Shown here: piece after piece, positions 6,920-13,654 of the stretch
Layout of the letters: every line of letters begins with the position of its first letter
Numbering within the stretch: position 1 is the first letter of the stretch
Source: JBAZOY01 sp041648505
GTDB taxonomy: Bacteria > Desulfobacterota > Syntrophia > Syntrophales > CG2-30-49-12
Assembly: GCA_041648505.1 (NCBI GenBank)
Contig: JBAZOY010000027.1
Location: 1-28,930 of the forward strand
Direction of reading: 5' to 3'
DNA: 28,930 nt
The notes under the pieces: generated by a model
What the model saw: only the letters and a program-made list of their open reading frames with translations
What the model was told of the DNA's origin: nothing
Databases searched by the model: none
Position numbers and translations under genes: made by a program

Positions 6920-7156
6920 TCAGGAAAAATAAACCTTTAAGAAGTCGTCTCTTGAAATTTTAGACTGAGTAAGAATCGTTCGTAAAGTCGACTTTTTTAG
7001 GACTGGATGATTCGGAATCGTAAGCGGTGTGCCTGTTCCATCGGGATTTTCCCTCAGCATTGCGATGTGATTCCCCTCCCGGACCAACCGAAAACCAAGT
7101 TGCTCCAGAGTGCTTATGACTTTCCGAAGGGGGGCATCTGCTGGAAATTTCGCCAT
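6920..7156 (-). CDS. hicA: HicA mRNA interferase toxin
   Basis: 78 residues with a dsRBD-like fold: LRKVISTLEQLGFRLVREGNH places the catalytic His at 30, followed by IAMLRENPDGTG and the helix LKKSTLRTILTQSKISRDDFL. HicA cleaves mRNA independently of codons. The start overlaps the hicB stop by one base. Length and motif are normal for the family, so the toxin looks intact. Confidence 0.93.
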   Translation of the reverse strand: MAKFPADAPLRKVISTLEQLGFRLVREGNHIAMLRENPDGTGTPLTIPNHPVLKKSTLRTILTQSKISRDDFLKVYFS

Positions 7157-7380
7157 TAAACGGCCACCCGAGCCTCGGCAATGAATGCTTCGAGAATAGG
7201 TGGATCGGAATCGATTTCGTCAAGGCCGAAAGTTTCGATATGGAATTTGATGGCTGATTTCACATCCTCCAAGGCAGATTCATAGGAGTCGCCCTGCCCT
7301 ACGACCACCCCTTTCAAGCCAAGCGGATAGGCAACATATGTGTCGGGATGCTTTTCGACAACTATTTTAAATTGTTTCAT
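7156..7380 (-). CDS. hicB: HicB-family antitoxin
   Basis: 74 residues: FKIVVEKHPDTYVAYPLGLKG, VVGQGDSYESALEDVKSAIK and a short C-terminal helix. This is the truncated RNase H-like HicB fold that binds HicA. No C-terminal HTH or ribbon-helix-helix domain is present, so it belongs to the short HicB class, and repression may need another mode of DNA contact. It lies before hicA, the less common antitoxin-first order. A GGAGTG ribosome site precedes the ATG. Confidence 0.92.
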   Translation of the reverse strand: MKQFKIVVEKHPDTYVAYPLGLKGVVVGQGDSYESALEDVKSAIKFHIETFGLDEIDSDPPILEAFIAEARVAV

Positions 7381-7420
7381 TTTTTACACTCCAATGCTCA
7401 GGTTATTTTTAATGTTAAGC

Positions 7421-7449
7421 ATTATATCACAAATTTGGAAGTTTGCGAA
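7421..7449 (-). promoter_or_regulatory. Promoter of hicBA with a small palindrome
   Basis: TATAAT (7421-7426, minus strand) with TTCGCA (7444-7449) at 17-nt spacing. Immediately downstream AATG-CTTAA-CATT forms an inverted repeat next to the -10 box, a plausible operator. Confidence 0.55.
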
Positions 7450-7466
7450 TAAATGACCCTGAAGAC

Positions 7467-7490
7467 GCCGAACGGAGCCGCGCCTTATGC
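7467..7490 (-). other. Half of an attC-like site truncated by a RAYT end
   Basis: GCCGAACGGAGCCGCGCC resembles the right arm of the attC-like site at 8900-8919 (GCCTAACGGAGCCGCGGC). Its partner arm is missing, and at 7491 the sequence switches to the RAYT terminal repeat, so the boundary was disrupted by the element. Confidence 0.45.
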
Positions 7491-7529
7491 CGACTGTCAA
7501 CAAGAATTAGTGGCTGTCCCCTATTTGTT
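7491..7529. repeat. Solo RAYT terminal repeat, copy 3
   Basis: Identical over 39 bases to 322-360 and 6018-6056, but with no transposase and no opposite end. It lies between hicB and the 3' end of the orphan gene at 7559 and marks a partial insertion or a deletion relic. Confidence 0.8.
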
Positions 7530-7558
7530 CTCTATGTGTGGCAAGAGAGAAGACCATT

Positions 7559-8167
7559 TTATAAAGTATTCTTAGGTGGGTTAAGAACCTTGCCTCGCCA
7601 TCCAATGTATTCACGACCTTTTGGCGTAATAGATATTAGGTTGTTTTCGATGATTATTAGGATGTGTGTTTCTAAAGCCGCGATAACCGCGTTTCGTTCT
7701 TTAATATCCGTTATAAAAGGCATCCACAATGAATTAAATAGATCTGCAGAAAGGGGCGTAGTCAATGCAGCGATCCAGTCCAAGACTTGTTGTGTTCTTG
7801 GTACAAGAAAATAATTAAGATAACTGTATTCCCAAAAATAAGCCCGTGATCTTTCTGTTTGGTATAAAGAAGTCAATGTTTCGATTAACTTAACTCCTTC
7901 TTTGTCATCTTGTAACTTGGCTGGCATAGATTCGGAGGATGATTGAGGTTCTGGAGATATTTTATCAACTATGGGTTTTTCAGTAGATAAGCGTTCCGTC
8001 TGGGGCATTGAGAACTCAACGCCAGCAGGTAATTTAATTAATCTTTTGAGCAACTTTCTAACTTCATCGTTAAAGAGTATTAAGAAAACAATAATGGCAG
8101 TGCAGATTACCATTTGCGTGGAGAGTAAAACCTTGAGAAATTCAATTATAATTTTTATCCATTCCAT
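7559..8167 (-). CDS. Hypothetical membrane-anchored cassette protein
   Basis: I do not recognise this 202-residue protein. An N-terminal hydrophobic segment (about residues 14-33, QMVICTAIIVFLILF) is followed by basic residues, which predicts one membrane helix with a cytosolic body. A linker rich in Ser, Pro, Glu and Lys (55-95) leads to a C-terminal alpha/beta region (about 100-202) with a possible winged-helix-like end (NAVIAALETHILIIIENNLISITPKGREYIG). It starts 12 nt after the attC-like site at 8180-8240, with GGAAGGAG as ribosome site, as a cassette gene would. It is AT-rich and no partner is obvious. Confidence 0.75.
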   Translation of the reverse strand: MEWIKIIIEFLKVLLSTQMVICTAIIVFLILFNDEVRKLLKRLIKLPAGVEFSMPQTERLSTEKPIVDKISPEPQSSSESMPAKLQDDKEGVKLIETLTSLYQTERSRAYFWEYSYLNYFLVPRTQQVLDWIAALTTPLSADLFNSLWMPFITDIKERNAVIAALETHILIIIENNLISITPKGREYIGWRGKVLNPPKNTL

Positions 8168-8179
8168 TTTTTATTCTCC

Positions 8180-8240
8180 TTCCAACGTTGCGGCTAACAG
8201 GCGGGCCAATAGCCCGTCCGTGTTGAGCCGCTGGTTAGGC
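8180..8240 (-). other. attC recombination site (integron cassette boundary)
   Basis: Read on the minus strand: left core GCCTAAC (8234-8240), then GCGGCTCAACA, an inner stem with GGGC/GCCC, then TGTTAGCCGC and right core GTTGGAA (8180-8186). GCGGCT-C-AACA pairs with TGTTAGCCGC leaving one unpaired C, the extrahelical base typical of attC. It lies 7 nt after one gene's stop and 12 nt before the next gene's ATG. The right core departs from GTTRRRY only at its last base. Confidence 0.72.
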
Positions 8241-8247
8241 ATAGTTT

Positions 8248-8880
8248 TTATTTAACAACTTTAAATAGAAATATTATGCCAATACAGATAAATATTAATA
8301 ACCATACAAACTTTCTAATCCTGGCGCTCTTAAGCCTCATCCGATCTCGAATAAGTATGGGATTGTTTCTTATAAATTCTTCAATGTCCATAGGAACGCC
8401 TAATTCCTGAAGTATCTTTTTCTGATCCCTTTCTCGCAATTGTGGATTTATCATATGCCGCCCTGGAGTTGGGAAAAACAGGCTAGCAATATTGAATTCA
8501 ACAGAGCTTAGCAACTCCCATGCAATGGTTCTTCTTGGCCATTGTTCTAATTTTGTATTATGAGGTCTAACTAGAAACTTGAGAGTCCAGTATGATGTTG
8601 CAAATTTGATAAATGGCATCGTTGCCTCTGGGTACAATTCATCAAATGACATATTGAAAAAACTATATACATTCTGTATATCAGAAAATGCATGTCCATT
8701 AGCACCATGAAAAATGAATCCTTTGAGAGCAGACTCAAATATCTCTGTGTCAACAGCAGCATTACGATTGCTTGGATCAAAATCACGATTAAGATACTCA
8801 ACTAACTCAGGGGATATTTTTTTGCCACCGCCTTTAGCAATAAGATCTGTAGCAACTTTAGTGATAACAGAATTGATCAT
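8248..8880 (-). CDS. Hypothetical cassette protein with C-terminal membrane anchor
   Basis: This 210-residue protein belongs to no family I recognise. It is soluble-looking for about 185 residues, with mixed alpha content, FHGANGHAFSDIQNVYSFFN and a PTPGRHMINPQLRERDQKK stretch. It ends in a strongly hydrophobic tail (FVWLLIFICIGIIFLFKVVK) preceded by Lys and Arg, so it is a tail-anchored inner-membrane protein. The gene starts 20 nt after an attC-like right core (8900-8906) and stops 7 nt before another attC, so it is a textbook single-gene cassette. Codon use is AT-rich, unlike the housekeeping part. Confidence 0.75.
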   Translation of the reverse strand: MINSVITKVATDLIAKGGGKKISPELVEYLNRDFDPSNRNAAVDTEIFESALKGFIFHGANGHAFSDIQNVYSFFNMSFDELYPEATMPFIKFATSYWTLKFLVRPHNTKLEQWPRRTIAWELLSSVEFNIASLFFPTPGRHMINPQLRERDQKKILQELGVPMDIEEFIRNNPILIRDRMRLKSARIRKFVWLLIFICIGIIFLFKVVK

Positions 8881-8899
8881 GAACTCACCCCATATTTAA

Positions 8900-9024
8900 G
8901 CCTAACGGAGCCGCGGCTGAACGGCGGGCCGACGAAAATTTATTTTCAGAGGGCTGGCCGTTCGAGCCGCGTGTTCAGCCGCCGCAGGCGGCGACACGCG
9001 GTGACAGCCGCGGCTCCGTTCATC
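8900..9024 (-). other. Long attC-like site with 105-bp repeat B
   Basis: On the minus strand the right core is GTTAGGC (8900-8906), a perfect GTTRRRY. The arms GGAGCCGCGGCTG (8907-8919) and CAGCCGCGGCTCC (9005-9017) are perfectly complementary over 13 bp. The left core region (GATGAAC, 9018-9024) is off-consensus. Positions 8910-9014 are repeat B, which matches repeat A at 6745-6849. Confidence 0.6.
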
Positions 9025-9049
9025 CTGACCGCCTGCGGTCAGGATGAAC
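9018..9049. repeat. 14-bp perfect palindromic hairpin
   Basis: GTTCATCCTGACCG (9018-9031), loop CCTG, then CGGTCAGGATGAAC (9036-9049). It abuts the attC-like site and has no T-run on either side, so it is more likely a mobile or REP-type palindrome than a terminator. Confidence 0.7.
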
Positions 9050-9280
9050 TACTGTATATATGGTTTCCAGATAAATCCCATCTGCCTCTTTCTGTCCGTA
9101 TAACACGCAGCGTATAAATTTCAATAATACTAATAAATTCAGACGAATAGATCAACAAAACGATTATCTATGTGTCTTATATGGTTTCCGTATAAGACGC
9201 ATAGGCCCCGTATAGATTCTCCCTTAGTTTTTGGTTTTTTAAAAAATCGAGCGCAGTCGCCATTTATCCCAAAATCCTAC
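9050..9280. other. AT-rich gene-free stretch at the island-tRNA boundary
   Basis: No convincing gene. The motif TATATGGTTTCC occurs twice (about 9057-9068 and 9178-9189). TATGTGTCTTATA (9169-9181) pairs with TATAAGACGCATA (9191-9203) with one wobble. No repeat of the tRNA 3' end is seen elsewhere in the window. Confidence 0.4.
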
Positions 9281-9313
9281 ACAAACAAAAACGGCTCCCT
9301 TACGGAAGCCGTT
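9281..9313 (-). terminator. Intrinsic terminator of tRNA-Phe
   Basis: Minus strand: AACGGCTTCC and GGGAGCCGTT form a 10-bp stem with one mismatch, loop GTAA, followed by TTTTGTTTGT. It lies directly downstream of the tRNA. Confidence 0.85.
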
Positions 9314-9322
9314 ATATATAAA

Positions 9323-9398
9323 TGGTGGGCCGGGGCAGAATTGAACTGCCGACACTCGGATTTTCAGTCCGATGCTCTACCGACTGAGCTACCAGCCC
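9323..9398 (-). tRNA. tRNA-Phe (GAA)
   Basis: 76 nt with acceptor GGGCTGG/CCGGCCC, D-arm TAGCTCAGTCGGTAGAGC, anticodon loop CTGAAAA giving GAA, T-arm GGCAGTTCAATTCTGCC, discriminator A and an encoded CCA. All stems pair apart from a G-U in the acceptor. Its 3' end points toward the accessory region, the usual position for island integration. Confidence 0.97.
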
Positions 9399-9674
9399 AC
9401 TTGAATATTTCAGGATAAATTGTCCGGAAATGAACCTCACTTTTATCAGTGTATTCATTCGATAGAGCCCTTTGGGTTTTTACTGTCTTATAAACTCTAA
9501 GAGAGCTATGGAAATTGTACTCACCCGGTGCTCAAAAATCTTTGCTTAACACCTTATGAATCCAATTTTATCTATTTTGCAAAGGTCTATCTAAAAGATC
9601 AGAAAGTATATGGTTAAGTTCCGTCTTTTGTCAAGGTGTTTTTCGGTAGAATTCGTTGATGGTATATGGCCAGG
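9399..9674. other. Leader and promoter region between tRNA-Phe and the RDD gene
   Basis: No gene is visible in about 275 bases. The only clear signal is the minus-strand promoter at 9605-9634, which reads toward the tRNA. Confidence 0.5.
9605..9634 (-). promoter_or_regulatory. Sigma70-like promoter reading toward tRNA-Phe
   Basis: Consensus TTGACA (9629-9634) and TATACT (9605-9610) with 18-nt spacing on the minus strand. It would give a leader of about 200 nt before the tRNA, so it is probably processed from a longer precursor. Confidence 0.6.
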
Positions 9675-10148
9675 CTAGGTATTTGAATATTCTTCTTTTA
9701 CGACCCGGACAACTACCGTATCGGCGATCTTATCATGCCAGCCCTGTTTTTTCCCGTCGAAGGCTATCCAGAGGAAGCCCAGATACAGGAAGAGGGAGGA
9801 AATAATGTATCCGACCCATCTGAGAAAAGCGATACCCAGTGTCATTTTATCCCCCGTCGTTCGCACCACCTTGAGGCCAAGTATCATTTTTCCGGGTGTC
9901 TGTCCGGCAATGCCGTGAAAGTATATAAAGTAAAGCATGTAAATAATTATTATTACTATGTAATAAGGCGCGGCAAGACCCTCCATCATTTCCATAAGGC
10001 TGACCCCGGGGGAGCGGTAGACAGATCCTGCATGCATAGCCATAAATCCGATAAAAAACAGAACCAGAGAAATAAAATATAGAATAATCATATCAATGAG
10101 AAACGCCATCGCCCTTCGCCAGAAGCCACCGTACTTATCCTGTGTCAT
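9675..10148 (-). CDS. RDD-family membrane protein
   Basis: 157 residues with the RDD hallmarks: GFWRRAMAFLIDMIIL near the N-terminus (the R and D of the family name), a GQTPGKMILGLKVV loop and a DGKKQGWHDKIADTVVV end. Three to four membrane helices are visible, at about 15-37, 60-80 and 105-130. Functions vary in the family and some members are ion or metabolite transporters; none can be assigned here. It has a GAGGTAAATG ribosome site and follows rsmE closely, so it is the last gene of the prmA operon. Confidence 0.88.
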   Translation of the reverse strand: MTQDKYGGFWRRAMAFLIDMIILYFISLVLFFIGFMAMHAGSVYRSPGVSLMEMMEGLAAPYYIVIIIIYMLYFIYFHGIAGQTPGKMILGLKVVRTTGDKMTLGIAFLRWVGYIISSLFLYLGFLWIAFDGKKQGWHDKIADTVVVRVVKEEYSNT

Positions 10149-10173
10149 TTCATTTACCTCATTTTTTCAAGCA

Positions 10174-10923
10174 TCAAGCATTGCCGAAGATGCCTCTTTC
10201 ATACTGAATGATGGAAAGGATAGCCAGGGCTGCCGTTTCTACCTTTAATATCTGCCGGCCCAGGCCAACGGAAATAAACCCGTAAGTCATGGCTTTGGCG
10301 ATTTCTTCTTTCAGGAACCCACCCTCCGGCCCAATAACAATGGAGAACTCCCTTACATGCCCTTTATCCTGCAGGACCTGTTTGAGGCCCATTTCAGCTT
10401 CCTCTTCCCAGAAGATAAGTTTGAGCGCTTCCCCTTCTGAACGTTCCATTAACTCCGCAAAGGAATGGATTTCTTTTATTTTCGGGACGCTGGGACTGCC
10501 ACACTGCCTGGCTGCTTCAGTAGCAATCTTTTGCCATCTTGACGTCCTGAGAACAGCCATCTCCGGTGATATGCGGGGGATCGTCCTTGCGGAGGTAAAG
10601 GGAACGATCGTGTCCACGCCAAGCTCGGTGGCCTTCCGGACGATAAAATCCATCTTGTTTGCTTTGGGTAATCCCTGGAATAAGGTAATGCGTACGGCTT
10701 TGTCGGCGACTCTTTCCTTTTTTACGATCTCCACGGTCACATCACGAGCGGTAAGAGCCCTGATGAGCGCTTCACTCTCAAATCCTTCTCCATCAAAGAG
10801 AAACAGACGATCTCCATCTCTCATACGGAGTACGGATTTTAAATAATGCAGGTTTTGCCCGCCTAATTTATACCTTTCTCCCTTCACAACATTTTCCGGA
10901 AAGTAGATTCTCGGTATCGTCAA
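10174..10923 (-). CDS. rsmE: 16S rRNA m3U1498 methyltransferase RsmE
   Basis: 249 residues, normal for RsmE, a SPOUT methyltransferase that methylates U1498 of 16S rRNA. The N-terminal PUA-like part (HYLKSVLRMRDGDRLFLFDGEG) is followed by the trefoil-knot motifs VGPEGGFLKEEI and VGLGRQILKVETAALAIL; the latter is a variant of LGxRILRxETA. The start is TTG at 10923, the only one after an in-frame TGA, with GGAG placed over the prmA 3' end. It lies 3 nt after prmA, so the two are coupled. Confidence 0.93.
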   Translation of the reverse strand: MTIPRIYFPENVVKGERYKLGGQNLHYLKSVLRMRDGDRLFLFDGEGFESEALIRALTARDVTVEIVKKERVADKAVRITLFQGLPKANKMDFIVRKATELGVDTIVPFTSARTIPRISPEMAVLRTSRWQKIATEAARQCGSPSVPKIKEIHSFAELMERSEGEALKLIFWEEEAEMGLKQVLQDKGHVREFSIVIGPEGGFLKEEIAKAMTYGFISVGLGRQILKVETAALAILSIIQYERGIFGNA

Positions 10924-10926
10924 TGT

Positions 10927-11874
10927 TCATTCACTCCGTTTCCGAAGCACATAACAGACCCAATCCCTCCCTATATCAGGGTAGTCCTTTTCCTTGATGA
11001 TTTTATGAGAGACAAGGCAGGGACTGGTCAAGAAACTCTCCTGAATATCCTGTTCTTCGAGTTCCATTATGCCGGATAGCAGTAAATATCCGCCCGGTTC
11101 CACCACGGATATCAAATGGTTGCAAAGTTTCTTTAATATTTGGGCTGTGAGGTTCGCGATAACCAGATCAAATGACTCGCGGATAGTGGAGACATCGCGG
11201 TTGATAATTTCAATCCGGTTTTCCACCCGGTTGATCTTCGCATTTTCAAGGGCGATATCGGTAGCTTTTTTATCAATGTCCACGCACACGGCCCTATGAG
11301 CTCCCAACTTTACTGAAGTGATACCGAGGATGCCTGTACCCGTACCGACATCCAGAACCCTCCAGTTTTTAATCGTTCTATCGGTCAGGAGGATTTCCTC
11401 CATGGCCTGCATGCACATCCGGGTGGAGGGATGCTGGCCAGTGCCAAAAGCCATGCCGGGATCTATATCTATAACCAGGTCCCGCCCCGAAGCGGGGTAT
11501 CGCTCCCAGGTTGGCTTGATAACGATATTCCTGCCGATCCGAAGAGGTTTGAAAAATTTTTTCCACTGCTCTCCCCAGTCCTGATTGCTAATTTCTTCCG
11601 TTGTAAGGCTTGCCTTTTCAAGATGGGGAAATATCCGCGAGAGACTGTCTGTGTATTTCTTCAATGAGGTAAGCTTGTCCTTTACCCTGGCATCACAGGG
11701 GAGATAGGCTTTTAATGTCTCCTTTTCCCTTTGCTCCGGTAAATCTTCCGGAGATTGCACGTCCAGTTCTTCCTGAAATACCCCCTTGGCGCCGATCTCC
11801 ATGACAAAGTTCGACACAGCATCAACCAGAGGGGAAGGTATTGACAATTCAATTTTTAACCATTTATTCGGCAT
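10927..11874 (-). CDS. prmA: Ribosomal protein L11 methyltransferase PrmA
   Basis: 315 residues with a PrmA N-terminal ferredoxin-like domain (about 1-100) and a Rossmann methyltransferase domain. Signature segments are DIDPGMAFGTGQHPSTRMCM, the SAM-binding VLDVGTGTGILGI, and NLTAQILKKL, where the NP(L/P)Y-type motif appears as NLTA. It trimethylates L11. A strong AGGAGA site precedes the ATG, and a promoter with TTGAAA/TATAAA lies about 55-80 nt upstream. It is the first gene of the prmA-rsmE-RDD operon, divergent from the tetrapyrrole operon. Confidence 0.93.
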   Translation of the reverse strand: MPNKWLKIELSIPSPLVDAVSNFVMEIGAKGVFQEELDVQSPEDLPEQREKETLKAYLPCDARVKDKLTSLKKYTDSLSRIFPHLEKASLTTEEISNQDWGEQWKKFFKPLRIGRNIVIKPTWERYPASGRDLVIDIDPGMAFGTGQHPSTRMCMQAMEEILLTDRTIKNWRVLDVGTGTGILGITSVKLGAHRAVCVDIDKKATDIALENAKINRVENRIEIINRDVSTIRESFDLVIANLTAQILKKLCNHLISVVEPGGYLLLSGIMELEEQDIQESFLTSPCLVSHKIIKEKDYPDIGRDWVCYVLRKRSE

Positions 11875-11925
11875 GCTTGTCTCCTAAATAATAGTTAGTC
11901 AGGTACATGGACTTGCAATTAAGGT

Positions 11926-11954
11926 TTTATATCTGCTTTTTGATAATATTTCAA
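11926..11954 (-). promoter_or_regulatory. Promoter of the prmA operon
   Basis: TTGAAA (11949-11954) and TATAAA (11926-11931) on the minus strand with 17-nt spacing. Confidence 0.65.
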
Positions 11955-11959
11955 GCAAC

Positions 11960-11988
11960 TTGAATTTTCATCGTCTCCGTGATATATG
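11960..11988 (+). promoter_or_regulatory. Possible promoter of the tetrapyrrole operon
   Basis: TTGAAT (11960-11965) and TATATG (11983-11988) with 17-nt spacing on the plus strand. It would give a leader of about 170 nt before the first gene, back to back with the prmA promoter. Confidence 0.45.
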
Positions 11989-12118
11989 GTTACATTACTT
12001 GTTCACCCGGTTGACGGATCGGCAAAACAGGCAAAATCACAACAGCTTAACCGTTTGACCGTTTTTTAGAATATATGAAACATTCCTGGTGCATGGCGAC
12101 ACAAAAGACAACGAAAAC

Positions 12119-12146
12119 TCCTTCTAACCCTACTTTGGGAGAAGGA
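12119..12146 (+). promoter_or_regulatory. Leader hairpin before the precorrin-2 dehydrogenase gene
   Basis: TCCTTCT and AGAAGGA can pair across a 14-nt loop, followed by GCCGGGGG and five Ts just before the ATG. It may be a weak attenuator or may only expose the GGGGG ribosome site; there is no direct support for regulation. Confidence 0.3.
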
Positions 12147-12163
12147 AGCCGGGGGATTTTTAG

Positions 12164-12823
12164 ATGAGATACTACCCCGTGTGTCTTGATGTGAGAGGTA
12201 AAAAGTGCGTCGTTATAGGTGGGGGTGACGTTGCCGAGAGAAAAGTTAAACGGCTCCTGGAATGCGGCGCCAAAGTAGTCGTCGTCGGAAAGATGTTAAC
12301 CCCTGTTCTCAAGGAGATGGTAAGAGAGGACAGGATCGCTCATATTGATGCCGATTACGACGAGGCATATATAAATGATGCTTTCCTGGCAATTGGTGCT
12401 ACAGACCGGGACGAAGTGAACGAAAGAATCTCCCGGCAGGCAAGAAGAAGAAACATCCTGGTCAACATTGTGGATGATCCCGCCCGCTGTAATTTTATTC
12501 TCCCTTCTCTCTTTCAACAGGGTGATCTTTCAATCGCTATATCAACGGGAGGCAAAAGTCCTGCCCTGGCCAGGAGATTGAGGGAGGAACTGGAAGGACA
12601 ATATGGGCCGGAGTATGCCATGCTTGTCGATATCATGGGAGAGATCAGGGAGGAGGTTCTCGCCAGGGGCTGCCCCTTTGAGGATAATAAGAAATTATTT
12701 ACCGATATAGCCAAATCGGACATTCTCCGTCATATCAGAGAAAAAAACTGGGATTGTGTCAAAAAGATTATCAATAATATTACAGGGATCAATATCACCA
12801 TAACTGAGAAAACTGATAACTAA
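12164..12823 (+). CDS. Precorrin-2 dehydrogenase / sirohydrochlorin ferrochelatase (CysG N-terminal type)
   Basis: 219 residues: an NAD-binding Rossmann domain (VCLDVRGKKCVVIGGGDVAERKVKRLLECGA) and a dimerisation/chelatase part containing NIVDDPARCNFILPS and AISTGGKSPALARRLREELE. It corresponds to Met8p or the N-terminal half of CysG and oxidises precorrin-2 to sirohydrochlorin, the step toward siroheme and, in many anaerobes, alternative heme. No uroporphyrinogen methyltransferase domain is attached. Its stop overlaps the next start (TAATG). Neighbours ccsA and hemA place it in tetrapyrrole supply. Confidence 0.92.
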   Translation: MRYYPVCLDVRGKKCVVIGGGDVAERKVKRLLECGAKVVVVGKMLTPVLKEMVREDRIAHIDADYDEAYINDAFLAIGATDRDEVNERISRQARRRNILVNIVDDPARCNFILPSLFQQGDLSIAISTGGKSPALARRLREELEGQYGPEYAMLVDIMGEIREEVLARGCPFEDNKKLFTDIAKSDILRHIREKNWDCVKKIINNITGINITITEKTDN

Positions 12824-13650
12824 TGTTTTATGAGATGGATATACTATTATATAAAGTTGCCCTTATCATATATCTTCTGAGCAGCGCCGGTTACATCTCT
12901 TCTCTTCTGGTCAGGAGAGTGCTGGTGGCCAGGGTATCTACCTGGTTTCTCGCCGCGGCTTTTACAATTCATACCATCTCCATTTTATTCCGCATCGTGG
13001 AGAGAGGACCCTCTCCGGCGATCAGTTTCCCCGAAAATCTTTCTTTTTTTGCCTGGGTCATGACTGCTACTTATCTGGCCCTGCAATTGAAAACAAAAAC
13101 GAGGGTCTTAGGTACTCTTGTTTCTCCCGTGGTTTTTCTGCTTATGATTTGCGCCTCGATACGCCTGGGAGGGAATATTGTTCTGCCGCCCGTTTTGCAG
13201 GGGTGGCTGGTACCGCTTCATGTGGGCCTGTCCTTGACAGGCGAGGCCCTTTTCGCCCTAGCCTCTTGTGCAGGCGTAATGTATCTGATCCAGGACAATT
13301 TAATAAAAAGTAAACAGGTAAAAGGTTTTAGCAGGCTTCTGCCCCCCCTGATGGATCTGGATAAGATCAATCATCTCTGTCTTCTATGGGGATTCCCGCT
13401 GCTTACCACGGGTATTCTTGTAGGATCGATCTGGGCACGAACAGCCTGGGGGAGCCTCTGGCAGTGGGATCCGAAACAGGTATGGACTCTCCTGGCATGG
13501 CTCTTTTATGCCGTTTTGCTGCATCAGAGAGTTGCCCTGGGGTGGAAGGGACATAAGCCGGCACTTTTATCCATTGTGGCCTTTATTTTTCTCCTCTTTT
13601 CCTTTGTTATTGTAGGCCTGTTTTTTACTACTGCCCACAGCTTTATTTGA
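12823..13650 (+). CDS. CcsA/HemX-type cytochrome c biogenesis membrane protein
   Basis: 275 residues with about eight membrane helices and the heme-handling WWD-like motif WGSLWQWDPKQVWTLLAWL (about 205-223), plus conserved His residues around the last helices (LLHQR, TTAHSFI). Members of this family (CcsA, HemX, CcsB-like) bind or channel heme for System II cytochrome c maturation, or assist hemA. Position between the siroheme gene and hemA is the usual HemX setting, so either name is possible. It overlaps the preceding stop by one base; an alternative ATG lies 12 nt later. Confidence 0.85.
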   Translation: MFYEMDILLYKVALIIYLLSSAGYISSLLVRRVLVARVSTWFLAAAFTIHTISILFRIVERGPSPAISFPENLSFFAWVMTATYLALQLKTKTRVLGTLVSPVVFLLMICASIRLGGNIVLPPVLQGWLVPLHVGLSLTGEALFALASCAGVMYLIQDNLIKSKQVKGFSRLLPPLMDLDKINHLCLLWGFPLLTTGILVGSIWARTAWGSLWQWDPKQVWTLLAWLFYAVLLHQRVALGWKGHKPALLSIVAFIFLLFSFVIVGLFFTTAHSFI

Positions 13651-13654
13651 CGGC

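Noticed and set aside
10289..10846. 185-codon plus-strand frame
   Set aside because: It mirrors rsmE, whose motifs are clear on the other strand.
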